Assembly (NCBI GenBank): GCA_903878085.1
Contig: CAIRGJ010000054.1
Coordinates: forward strand, 1 to 64,000
Origin: an uncultured Hyphomicrobiales bacterium
GTDB taxonomy: Bacteria > Pseudomonadota > Alphaproteobacteria > Rhizobiales > Xanthobacteraceae
Direction of reading: 5' to 3'
DNA: 64,000 nt
A program made the position numbers and the translations under genes. Shown here one piece after another: positions 52,138 through 59,734 of the stretch. A model generated the notes under the pieces. It saw nothing but the letters and a program-made list of their open reading frames with translations. It did no database searches and was not told where the DNA came from. Within the stretch, counting starts at the first letter, position 1; every line of letters starts with the position of its first letter.

Positions 52138-52506
52138 CAGATCCTCCTCGATCGACCAACGATGACTTGCGGAATAGGCCAGCCTCTGAATGAAACCGGC
52201 ATGTACCTGGAGAGTTCCCCTATTAAGCTAGTTAGGCGTTGGCGCGCATCGGAGCAACCTTTTGCGGTGGGGCGGAATAGGGGGGATTCCACCCTCGCGC
52301 AAGGCTTGGAGAGGGTGTTTTTGGCGCCGAGTTTTCCCGCCGCCGGCGGTGTGGATGCGGTTTAAGTGCCTGGAAGATCAGCATTAATGAAGTTTGAAGG
52401 CATTGAATGGTATTTTAACATTAACAGTTGCCGCAAATGCCGGAAAAAGCGAGAATTGTCTCATATTAGAAGAGCTTAGCGGTTTTCCGGTCTAGTAGAG
52501 GATCGT
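52138..52506. other. Divergent intergenic region, 369 bases
   Basis: No gene is seen. It must hold the promoters of sodB (-) and of the membrane protein gene (+). It contains the small inverted repeat ggaat/attcc (52275-52279, 52287-52291) and an AT-rich stretch near 52385-52430 with ttttaacattaac. Confidence 0.5.
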
Positions 52507-53493
52507 ATGCGTATGTCGGGTATTTTGTATGCGGTCGGCGCCGTTGCCGCTGTGGCTGGTGTCGTGATGATCGGCTTTGGCATTCCGGTCAATGAATTCA
52601 GCTTTGGAAACACGCTGATTATTTCAGGGGTTACGGCCCTTGTCGGCGGTTTGATCGTCGCCAGCCTGGGTGTGGTGGTGGCGCAGCTGCAACGCCTCGC
52701 CGAAGCCCTGGCGACCCGCTCCCCCGCTCGTCCGCCGCGTCCGCTGGACATGTTTGGCGCCGCGGGCTCGCGCGACATGGCGCCGCCGAGCCGCGTTCCG
52801 TTTCCGTCCAAGCCGAAGCCCGAGACCGGCGCCGCGACGCCGGCCGGTGACCTGGCTGACGAGGGCGCGGCGCAGTCATTCGCACCGGCTTTGCGCAATC
52901 CGGAAGAGTCCGACGTTGCCGTCGAAGACGAAATTTCGCTCTCGCCGCGGCACCCGACCGCCGGCAGCTCAACGCCCAATCGCGACACGATCGAGCGCGC
53001 CAATCGCGACATTACCGACGACGCCAATCGCGACATGACCGAGGGCACCAATCGAGACATGACTGAAGGTGCCAATCGAGACATGACCGAGGGGCATGTT
53101 TTCGGTCATGCCTCGGCGGTCGCGGAACGCCGCCCCGAGCCGATGCTCAATGCCGGCTGGCGTCCGTCGCCGCGTCCGAGCGCGGAGCCCGCGCGCAAGT
53201 CGGCCACCACCTACTTCGACGCGATGTGGCCGGCGGACGGCAGGCCAGCCAAGGACGCCGATAGCCACGTGGCCGAGGCCCCCGTTTCCGAGCCTGCGCC
53301 TCAGGCCGAGCCGGAACGGCCCGCGGCCGTTGAGGAAGAGCCCCAGTCGGTCGCCATCCTGAAATCCGGCGTGGTCGATGGCATGGGCTACACGCTCTAT
53401 GTCGACGGATCGATCGAAGCCGAACTGCCGCAAGGCACGCTGCGTTTCGCCTCGATCAACGAACTGCGCAGCCATCTGGAAAAGCACCCATAG
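52507..53493 (+). CDS. Membrane protein with repeat-bearing disordered middle
   Basis: The 328-residue protein has two N-terminal membrane segments (about 5-25 and 37-60). A long charged, proline-rich region contains five copies of an eight-residue repeat (158-197, NRDMTEGA type). A short C-terminal domain reads SGVVDGMGYTLYVDGSIEAE and FASINELRSHLEKHP. The layout resembles uncharacterised proteins of Bradyrhizobium relatives. GAGG lies five bases before ATG 52507. The end domain would face the cytoplasm if both membrane segments insert as a hairpin. Confidence 0.75.
   Translation: MRMSGILYAVGAVAAVAGVVMIGFGIPVNEFSFGNTLIISGVTALVGGLIVASLGVVVAQLQRLAEALATRSPARPPRPLDMFGAAGSRDMAPPSRVPFPSKPKPETGAATPAGDLADEGAAQSFAPALRNPEESDVAVEDEISLSPRHPTAGSSTPNRDTIERANRDITDDANRDMTEGTNRDMTEGANRDMTEGHVFGHASAVAERRPEPMLNAGWRPSPRPSAEPARKSATTYFDAMWPADGRPAKDADSHVAEAPVSEPAPQAEPERPAAVEEEPQSVAILKSGVVDGMGYTLYVDGSIEAELPQGTLRFASINELRSHLEKHP
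52978..53097 (+). repeat. Five 24-base units inside a coding region
   Basis: Units beginning aatcg at 52978, 53002, 53026, 53050 and 53074 encode NRDTIERA, NRDITDDA, NRDMTEGT, NRDMTEGA and NRDMTEGH. The last three units are nearly identical at DNA level, suggesting recent expansion of the number of copies. Confidence 0.92.
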
Positions 53494-53679
53494 GCACGCG
53501 CCTCGGGCTCGCAGCTCGGACCGGCCAGCCGGTCAATCTCGACGTGTATTCAATAACATCACAGAAAACCCGCAAGTCTAACGCGCCTTATGGCGATGTT
53601 TTGCTTGCGATGATTGAAGACCGCTAGTAAAGTTTAAATATAGGATTTTGGGCCGAAAATTATTGCGAGGGCATTTGCG

Positions 53680-54099
53680 ATGATCGACACTCCGGCCACC
53701 GGAAATTACATTGAGCTGACCGCGGAAATCGTCTCCGCTTATGTCAGTAATAACACCGTTCCCGCCAGCGAGATCCCGAGCCTGATCAGCCAGATCCATG
53801 CCGCCTTGTCGCGGGTTTCGGGCAAATCCGGCGATGCGCCGGCCGAGCAGCTCAAACCCGCGGCGTCGGTGAAGAAATCGGTGACGCCGGAACACATCGT
53901 CTGTCTCGAGGACGGCAAAAAATTCAAGTCGCTCAAGCGCCATCTGCGCACCCAGTACAACATGACGCCCGAGCAATACCGCGAGAAGTGGGGCCTCGGC
54001 GCCGACTACCCGATGGTGGCGCCGAATTACGCCGCCGCCCGCTCGCAATTGGCCAAGCAGATGGGGCTCGGCCAGCAGCGCCGCCGCCGCGCCAAGTAG
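53680..54099 (+). CDS. mucR: MucR/Ros family transcriptional regulator
   Basis: The 139-residue zinc-finger-type regulator has an N-terminal oligomerisation region ([20 protein letters not shown]) and the DNA-binding part [20 protein letters not shown] with [12 protein letters not shown]. The metal ligands are Cys75, Asp78 and His88, while the place of the second His is taken by Gln92-Tyr93. Members bind AT-rich, T-A rich DNA and control surface polysaccharide, motility and cell cycle genes. The AT-rich 186 bases upstream may be its own target. It is followed by the DnaA-like operon. Confidence 0.93.
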   Translation: MIDTPATGNYIELTAEIVSAYVSNNTVPASEIPSLISQIHAALSRVSGKSGDAPAEQLKPAASVKKSVTPEHIVCLEDGKKFKSLKRHLRTQYNMTPEQYREKWGLGADYPMVAPNYAAARSQLAKQMGLGQQRRRRAK

Positions 54100-54264
54100 G
54101 CAAGGCAGCAAGCACGACACGCTTTGATCGTGGGTCAGTCGGATCCCGTCGACGCGGCCTCGCCGTTGCGGGCGACTCACCATTTTGGACGCGAGTCCTA
54201 GAGCCGCGTGCCTTCGGCCACGCCGACGTTTAAAATCATCAGTAAAACCAGTAATTTAATTGTA

Positions 54265-54281
54265 GGATAAAAAACTTATCC
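54265..54281. promoter_or_regulatory. Inverted pair of DnaA-box cores
   Basis: GGATAA (54265-54270), AAAAC, TTATCC (54276-54281) forms a perfect six-base inverted repeat. Each arm is the TTATCC core of a DnaA box, one on each strand. It lies 56 bases before the start of a gene whose product is a lone DnaA domain IV, in an AT-rich region, so an autoregulatory operator is a reasonable proposal. Confidence 0.5.
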
Positions 54282-54337
54282 CCGCGGGCTAGAAATCGGC
54301 GATGATCTGGCAAATAATCCTACCAAGGAGATTGCCG

Positions 54338-54751
54338 ATGCAGCTCGCCGAAGCCGCCCCTGACAAGCAACGCTTTCGGCGCCGGCCGCCACGAAACGAC
54401 CTCGCCAGAGTCTGCTGGCTGGTGGAGGCCGCGACCGCGGCGGCCTTTGCGGTTGCGGTCGACAAGGTGAGGGCGCCGTCGCGGGGGTCCGCCACCGTCG
54501 CCTTCGCACGGCAGAGCGCGATGTATCTCGCCCATGTCGTGTTGCGGTTGGATTTCAAGTCCACCGGCCGGCTGTTCCGTCGCGACCGCACCACCGCCGC
54601 GCATGCCTGCCGGATCGTCGAACAGCGCCGCGACGACCCCGCCATCGACCGCCTGCTCGACACGCTCGAAAGCATCTGTGTCGATCTGGCGCGCGGCATC
54701 CTGGAGGCGCCGCAGGCGCCGCCGCAAGTGCGGGGCGAGGTGCGGCGATGA
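54338..54751 (+). CDS. Orphan DnaA domain IV (DNA-binding) protein
   Basis: The 137-residue protein consists almost only of the DnaA C-terminal DNA-binding domain: VAFARQSAMYLAHVV (54-68) matches the R399 helix, and RRDRTTAAHACRIVEQRRDD (81-100) matches the DnaA signature GGRDHTTVLHA. There is no AAA+ ATPase domain. The signature His that reads the box is Arg84 here. AAGGAG seven bases upstream fixes ATG 54338; the frame start at 54302 lacks support. It overlaps the DUF6456 gene by four bases. It probably binds DnaA-box-like DNA; competition with DnaA or plain gene regulation are both possible. Confidence 0.85.
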   Translation: MQLAEAAPDKQRFRRRPPRNDLARVCWLVEAATAAAFAVAVDKVRAPSRGSATVAFARQSAMYLAHVVLRLDFKSTGRLFRRDRTTAAHACRIVEQRRDDPAIDRLLDTLESICVDLARGILEAPQAPPQVRGEVRR

Positions 54752-55362
54752 GCGGCAAGATTAGAAAGCACGCGGCGCGGCCGCCTGAAAGCCAGCAGCC
54801 AGCCATCAATGAATTTCGTGGTCAGCACCTCGCTCTGGCGCAGCGCCAGATCGCGACCGAAAGCGGCTCCGCCAACGTCACCATCGACGACGCGGAAAGT
54901 CCGTTGGCCTGGCTGGCGCGAAGGCGCGGCCGCGACGGGCGGCCCTTGATCGAACCGCACCAATTGCAGGCGGGCGAACGGCTGCGCGCCGATTTCACCC
55001 GGGCCGATCTGATGCCGCGCACCACGTCGAACTGGGCCAGCCCGATCTCCTCGGACCGCGGCGGCGGGCGCGCCGGCACTTTTACCGAGACGATGATCGC
55101 GTCGCGCCAGCGCGTGCGCCAGGCGCTCGATGCGGCCGGTCCGGAATTTTCCGGCTTGCTGGTCGATGTCTGCTGTTTCCTCAAAGGGCTCGAAGGCATC
55201 GAACGCGAGCGCGCTTGGCCGACGCGGTCGGCCAAGATCGTCCTGCAACTCGCATTGGATCGGTTGGCTCGCCATTACGGCTACGCCGCCAAGGCCACGG
55301 GCCGGGGGCATGCGCCGGTGCGCACCTGGCTCGCCGAGGGTGCGGCTTTTATTGTCGAATGA
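54748..55362 (+). CDS. DUF6456 protein
   Basis: The 204-residue protein has a variable N-terminal half with a basic stretch (LAWLARRRGRDGRPLIEPHQ). The conserved C-terminal half begins at AGERLRADFTRADLMPRTT and includes LLVDVCCFLKGLEGIERE and the helical ending SAKIVLQLALDRLARHYGY. This is the DUF6456 family, probably helix-turn-helix and of unknown role. The ATG overlaps the DnaA-like stop, so the two products are likely made together. It converges on sufE with eight bases between. Confidence 0.85.
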   Translation: MSGKIRKHAARPPESQQPAINEFRGQHLALAQRQIATESGSANVTIDDAESPLAWLARRRGRDGRPLIEPHQLQAGERLRADFTRADLMPRTTSNWASPISSDRGGGRAGTFTETMIASRQRVRQALDAAGPEFSGLLVDVCCFLKGLEGIERERAWPTRSAKIVLQLALDRLARHYGYAAKATGRGHAPVRTWLAEGAAFIVE

Positions 55363-55370
55363 CGGGGTAT

Positions 55371-55799
55371 TTACGCCGCGTCGGCGAGTGCGGCTTCGGC
55401 GCGGACCCGCTCGACCATCGAGCGCAGCCCATTCGAGCGCTGCGGCGTGAGGCCGTCGCGCAAGCGGATGCGTTCGAACAGCTCCAGCGCGTCGGTCGCC
55501 AGAATCTCCCGTGCGGTCTTGCCCGAATAAAGCGCCAATAAAATCGCGACCAGGCCGCGCACGATATGCGCATCGCTGTCGCCCTCGAACGTCAGCACAG
55601 GCCCGCCGGCGCCGTCCGGAGTGACATGCGTGACCAGCCAGACCTGACTGGCGCAGCCTTGCACCTTGTTGGCATCGGTGTGCGCGCTGTCCGGCAACGG
55701 CGGCAGAGTGCGGCCGAGTTCGATGACATAGCGATAGCGATCATCCCACTCGTCGAGCAGGGCGAAATTCTCGATGATGTCGTCGATCGATATAGCCAT
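55371..55799 (-). CDS. sufE: SufE family sulfur acceptor
   Basis: The 142-residue protein accepts sulfane sulfur from a cysteine desulfurase for iron-sulfur cluster assembly. Cys49 in KVQGCASQVWLV is the acceptor residue. The fold continues with DSDAHIVRGLVAILLALYSG. No other suf gene is in the window. A long inverted repeat lies 16 bases upstream of its start. Confidence 0.93.
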   Translation of the reverse strand: MAISIDDIIENFALLDEWDDRYRYVIELGRTLPPLPDSAHTDANKVQGCASQVWLVTHVTPDGAGGPVLTFEGDSDAHIVRGLVAILLALYSGKTAREILATDALELFERIRLRDGLTPQRSNGLRSMVERVRAEAALADAA

Positions 55800-55815
55800 T
55801 ATCCGCTTATGGGAT

Positions 55816-55856
55816 CCGTTCGAGCCGTTGCAAACGGGGTATATAGGCTCGAACGG
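55816..55856. promoter_or_regulatory. Perfect 11-base inverted repeat upstream of sufE
   Basis: CCGTTCGAGCC (55816-55826) and GGCTCGAACGG (55846-55856) are exact inverted copies around a 19-base spacer containing TATATA. It fills most of the 77-base gap between DUF5330 and sufE. It could be an operator over the sufE promoter or a terminator for the DUF5330 gene; the lack of a T-run makes the operator reading somewhat more likely. Confidence 0.55.
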
Positions 55857-55876
55857 CGGCGGAGGCTACGGCTTGC

Positions 55877-56302
55877 TTAGGCTGCTGGGCGGGCCTCGCG
55901 GCGGGGCGGCAACGGCACCGGCGCGTGCCAGGTCGGGGCCATATCGCCTTGCGTCAGCGTTCCGTTCGGCGCGCCGTATTGCACATTTTGACCGGGCGCG
56001 AATTTGGGCGAGGCCTTCTCGGCCGGCGCCGACTTGTCATTGACCTTGGCGCTGATGAACTCGATCAGCGTACGCGCCCCGGCTTCGGCTTTGTGGCCGA
56101 TTGCGACCGCGACTTTGCCGCCGACTTCGCAAGCGTCGGGCTGACGGCCGCAGAAGCCGCGAACGTCCGACACCGCGGCGGTTGCCAATGATGCGGCTTG
56201 CGTCGCGTCGATCTGGGCGTCCGGAGATGGTGTGTTGCTGCCGCTCGGCAGCAGCACACAAACGACGGTTAGCCAGAACGCCATGCGCAACAAAAAGAAC
56301 AT
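55877..56302 (-). CDS. DUF5330 protein
   Basis: The 141-residue protein has an N-terminal signal or anchor (FFLLRMAFWLTVVCVLLPSG) and the conserved segment SDVRGFCGRQPDACEVGGKV with two cysteines likely to form a disulfide. The remainder is proline-rich and probably disordered. The family is restricted to alphaproteobacteria and has no known role. Confidence 0.8.
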   Translation of the reverse strand: MFFLLRMAFWLTVVCVLLPSGSNTPSPDAQIDATQAASLATAAVSDVRGFCGRQPDACEVGGKVAVAIGHKAEAGARTLIEFISAKVNDKSAPAEKASPKFAPGQNVQYGAPNGTLTQGDMAPTWHAPVPLPPRREARPAA

Positions 56303-56742
56303 GACCCACCCATTATCCCCAACGGCTTTTCCCGCCGTCTTGAATTAAAATCTAGCAGCCCAGCTTGAAGCTGTCGTTGGCAATGAAGCGACGTTTTTGG
56401 GCTAAATCGACGCGAATACGATGCAAGTTTGAGTCAAATGCGAGAAGACCGAATTTGATTAAAATTTTAACGATCGAAAGACGCGGCCAGGTGCGCGGGG
56501 AGTTTCCCGCCATACGGTATGGTTACCGCAGCGGTAAGGATTTCGCCGCAACCGGCCTGAATACGGTTTGCGGCAACCGAAATTTCACCATGCCTGCCGA
56601 ATGGCGCGTGTGATCATTCGAAAATCCCGTGCGAACGCCGGAAGCGGCGCTGCCGCCGTCCGGCTTTAGCGTTCGCTTAAGCGGCGCTGGCTAGTTTCAA
56701 GATTGAAAAAAGGGGCGCGTCGTAAAGGCGTGGACAGGAACC
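56303..56742. other. Divergent intergenic region, 440 bases
   Basis: No convincing gene is seen; an 82-codon frame at 56365-56613 has no protein-like pattern. The region is AT-richer near 56340-56470, with the palindrome TTAAAATTTTAA at 56459-56470, and has an imperfect inverted repeat ccgcaaccg/cggtttgcgg (56546-56573). It must hold the promoters of DUF5330 (-) and the histidine kinase (+). A small RNA cannot be excluded. Confidence 0.5.
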
Positions 56743-58560
56743 GTGAGTTTTCTCACACCAGTGTGGAGCTATGTCGAGGCGCTGGTGCACCCGGCGGCGC
56801 AGCAGGATGCGCTGACCGCGGCGCGCCATCGCGCCTTCATTGCGCCGCGCCTGCTCGGCAGCTTCGCCGCGCTGGCGAGCTTTCCGGTCTATATCGCGTT
56901 TCGCGGCGTGCCGAGCGCGCTCGAGGCCGGCGTCTTCGCCTGGCTGGTTGCGCCTATCCTGATCGCCTACTTCCTGTCGCGTACCGGCCGCTACGAAAGC
57001 GCACACATCTTATCGTCGCTCTCGCTCACCGGTCTGGTCGGCGTTGTCGCCTGGTGCACCGGCGGCATCGGCTCGTTCGCCGCGATCTGGCTGGTGCTGG
57101 TGCCGCTCGAAGCCGCGTTGTCGGCGTCGCGCCGCGTGGTGGCGCTGGCCTCGACCTTTGCCCTGATCGCTGCCGGACTGCTGCTGATCTTCAGCGCCAC
57201 GGGCCTGCTGCCGCCCGCGGCGGCGGAGGCCAATGAGCATGGCGCGCTCGCAGCCCTCGGCATTATCTCGGCCGCGCTCTATGCCACCGGCCTTGCGCTC
57301 GGCGCCGAGTCTCTGGCGCGCACCACGTTCTGGCTGCTCTATGCCGAGGAAGACCGTTACCGGCTGCTGGCACGCAATATCACCGACGTCATCACGCGCC
57401 ACGGGCGCAATGGCGCGGTGTTGTTTGTCTCGCCGGCGGCGGAGACGCTGTTTGGCGTTGCCACCGGCGAACTCGCCGGCCACGGCCTGTTCGAGCGCGT
57501 GCATGTCGGCGACCGGCCCGCCTATCTGACGGCGCTGGCAGACGCTGCCGCGCTCGGCGAGGTCCGTTCGGTCGAATTCCGCATCCGTCGCGGCGCTGAC
57601 GGTGAGGCCCAGGCCGGTCGCTTCGTTTGGGTGGAAATGCGCTGCCGGCCTTTCGACCGTGTGGCGGAAACCGCAAGCGCCGGCGAGCGCGAGGTGGTTG
57701 CGGTGCTGCGCGATGTCAGCGATCGCAAGACGCAGGAGCGCGCCATTGAAATCGCGCGGGCCGAATCCGAGCGGGCCAATGCCGCCAAAAGCCGCTTCCT
57801 CGCCACCATGAGCCACGAACTGCGCACGCCCCTCAACGCCATCATCGGCTTCTCCGAAATGATGTTCGATGAATCGCTGGTGCTCGACGATGCGCGCAAG
57901 GTTGAATACGCCAAGGTGATCAACGAGTCCGGCCGTCACCTGCTGTCGGTGGTCAACGGCATTCTCGATATGTCGAAAATGGAAACCGGCAATTTCGAGA
58001 TCGCGCCGGAGCCGTTCGTGCCGACGCAAGCGATCGCCGGATGTTGCGATTTGCTGGCACTGAAGGCGCGCGATGCCGGCGTCGAACTCAAGACGAGAAT
58101 CGCAGAGTTGCCCGAAATTGTGGTGGATCGGCGCGCGCTCAACCAAATTCTAATCAACCTGATCTCCAACGCCATCAAGTTTACGCCGCGCGGCGGCAAG
58201 GTGACGGTCAGTGCTGCCTGCGAAGGTTCGACATTCACCGTCTCGGTGGAGGACACCGGCGTCGGCATCGGCGAGGACGATCTGCCGCGGCTCGGCGAGG
58301 CTTTCTTCCAGGCGCGCGCATCCTACGACCGCAAGCACGATGGCTCCGGTCTTGGCCTGTCCATCGTCAAGGGCCTCGTGCAACTGCACGGCGGCGATAT
58401 CGATATCCGCAGCCGGTTGAACGAAGGCACGCGGATCACCGTGCAACTGCCGGTCGATTACGAGGGCATCAAGGGCGTGGCCGATCCGATCAAGCTCGTC
58501 ACCCAACGGGCGAGCGAATTTGCGGTGGCCGCCAGAATTCCGGTGAAGAAGAGTGCGTAA
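56743..58560 (+). CDS. Membrane PAS-domain sensor histidine kinase
   Basis: The 605-residue kinase has about six membrane segments (residues 25-190), then a PAS domain (about 205-330). The phosphoacceptor domain has His358 in MSHELRTPLNAIIGFSEMM, and the ATPase domain has the N box LINLISNAIKFTP, G1 VEDTGVGIG and G2 GSGLGLSIVKGL. The start is GTG 56743, with AGGA upstream and no better candidate. No response regulator is adjacent, so it may feed a phosphorelay elsewhere, as PdhS or CckA-like kinases do. Confidence 0.88.
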   Translation: MSFLTPVWSYVEALVHPAAQQDALTAARHRAFIAPRLLGSFAALASFPVYIAFRGVPSALEAGVFAWLVAPILIAYFLSRTGRYESAHILSSLSLTGLVGVVAWCTGGIGSFAAIWLVLVPLEAALSASRRVVALASTFALIAAGLLLIFSATGLLPPAAAEANEHGALAALGIISAALYATGLALGAESLARTTFWLLYAEEDRYRLLARNITDVITRHGRNGAVLFVSPAAETLFGVATGELAGHGLFERVHVGDRPAYLTALADAAALGEVRSVEFRIRRGADGEAQAGRFVWVEMRCRPFDRVAETASAGEREVVAVLRDVSDRKTQERAIEIARAESERANAAKSRFLATMSHELRTPLNAIIGFSEMMFDESLVLDDARKVEYAKVINESGRHLLSVVNGILDMSKMETGNFEIAPEPFVPTQAIAGCCDLLALKARDAGVELKTRIAELPEIVVDRRALNQILINLISNAIKFTPRGGKVTVSAACEGSTFTVSVEDTGVGIGEDDLPRLGEAFFQARASYDRKHDGSGLGLSIVKGLVQLHGGDIDIRSRLNEGTRITVQLPVDYEGIKGVADPIKLVTQRASEFAVAARIPVKKSA

Positions 58561-58582
58561 GCGAAGCCGACAAGAACCAGTT

Positions 58583-59299
58583 ATGGAAAGCAATGGCGCC
58601 GGCAGGCTGGCGGCGGCGATCGGCCGTCACCCGCGCGAGTTCGTCGGCGTCTTGATGGCGACGATCGCCATGATTTCGATTTCCACCAATGCGCTGTTCC
58701 TGCAAAAGGGCCCGCATCCGGCGCCGATTTTTGCCACGCGGCCGATCCAGCACCAGGAAACACCGGTGCCGCCGCCGCGGCCGGCGATCGCGCAGCCGAT
58801 GGTGCAGCCCAATCTTTCTCAAACCAGTGCTGCGCCGGAGCCGTCGGCGCAGAGCCGTGAGCAGCTTGTCGGCAATATCCAGCGCGAGTTAGGCCGCCGC
58901 GGCTTCTATGACGGCGTGGTCGATGGCATCTGGGGCGCCAAGACCGACGCCGCGACCCGCGATTTCATCCAGACCGCCGGTGTGCGGATCAATCCCGAGC
59001 CGGGCGATCTGCTGCTGCGCGCGATTTTGTCGTCCGGCGCGAAAGTGAGCCGTGCCGCAGAGCCGGTGCGCAACGATCCAATTGCCGAATTGATCGCGCC
59101 GTCCAAGCGGGTGCTGGCAATCCAGCGCGCGCTGTCCGACTTCGGCTACGGCCAGATCAAGCCCACCGGGCAATACGATCCGGACACGCGGACGGCGATC
59201 GAGAAATTCGAGCGCGACCACCGTCTGCCGGTGACCGGCCAGATTTCCGACCGGGTCGTGCGCGAACTCGCCTCGATGACGGGCCGCCTGCTCGAATAG
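58583..59299 (+). CDS. Anchored peptidoglycan-binding protein
   Basis: The 238-residue protein has one membrane segment (about 21-41), a proline-rich linker (50-95) and two PG_binding_1 domains: NIQRELGRRGFYDGVVDGIW near 105 and AIQRALSDFGYGQIKPTGQY near 185. It should sit in the inner membrane with its domains on the cell wall. ATG 58583 is used; a GTG at 58553 overlapping the kinase stop is an alternative. The tight link to the kinase suggests that it may sense or report wall state. Confidence 0.83.
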   Translation: MESNGAGRLAAAIGRHPREFVGVLMATIAMISISTNALFLQKGPHPAPIFATRPIQHQETPVPPPRPAIAQPMVQPNLSQTSAAPEPSAQSREQLVGNIQRELGRRGFYDGVVDGIWGAKTDAATRDFIQTAGVRINPEPGDLLLRAILSSGAKVSRAAEPVRNDPIAELIAPSKRVLAIQRALSDFGYGQIKPTGQYDPDTRTAIEKFERDHRLPVTGQISDRVVRELASMTGRLLE

Positions 59300-59319
59300 C
59301 GGCGCGGCACTTTTTCTTA

Positions 59320-59366
59320 CGCATGATCTTGTCCGAAAACCGGTTCCCACTTTTCGGGATCATGCG
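59320..59366. repeat. 47-base palindromic repeat, copy B
   Basis: This is the inverted counterpart of 45691-45737, with arms cgcatgatc (59320-59328) and gatcatgcg (59358-59366). The two differ at five positions in the middle. It lies between the peptidoglycan-binding gene and the DUF1491 gene and may end transcription of the former. Confidence 0.85.
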
Positions 59367-59383
59367 ATGTGCTAGTAAACCCC

Positions 59384-59734
59384 ATGCGCTTGAAATCCGG
59401 TATCTGGGTCGCGGCCTATGTGCGGCGCTGCTTTGTCGAGGGGGCATTCGCCGCCGTGCGCCGCCGCGGCGCGGAGGAGGCGGGCGCGGTCTATATCAAG
59501 GTCGCCCGGCTCGACGGCACCAGCACGCTGTATGGTCCGGCGCCGCAGGCCGTGTTTGAGGACGCCAACCCGGCGGGGCGCTTGTTCACCGTCATCCTCG
59601 GACGCGAGGCGCCGGCCGCCGACGCCGATGTCGAGACGCGGCTGGTGCGCGAGATCCGCTACGACCCCGATCTCTGGATTCTCGAAGTCGAGGATCGCAC
59701 CGGGCGGAATTTTCTCGACGATGCGCTGGTCTAG
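59384..59734 (+). CDS. DUF1491 protein
   Basis: The 116-residue protein begins MRLKSGIWVAAYVRRCFVEG and includes GAVYIKVARLDGTSTLYGPA and the ending EVEDRTGRNFLDDALV, which is the DUF1491 pattern of alphaproteobacteria. Function unknown. It starts 17 bases after the palindromic repeat. Its last four bases overlap the end of the convergent DUF2336 gene. Confidence 0.88.
   Translation: MRLKSGIWVAAYVRRCFVEGAFAAVRRRGAEEAGAVYIKVARLDGTSTLYGPAPQAVFEDANPAGRLFTVILGREAPAADADVETRLVREIRYDPDLWILEVEDRTGRNFLDDALV

Noticed and set aside
56459-56470. TTAA-AATT-TTAA considered as a CtrA site
   Set aside because: The CtrA consensus needs seven bases between the TTAA halves; here there are four.
56365-56613. 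An 82-codon frame in the gap before the histidine kinase
   Set aside because: It has no family resemblance, no clear ribosome site and mixed codon use unlike neighbouring genes.
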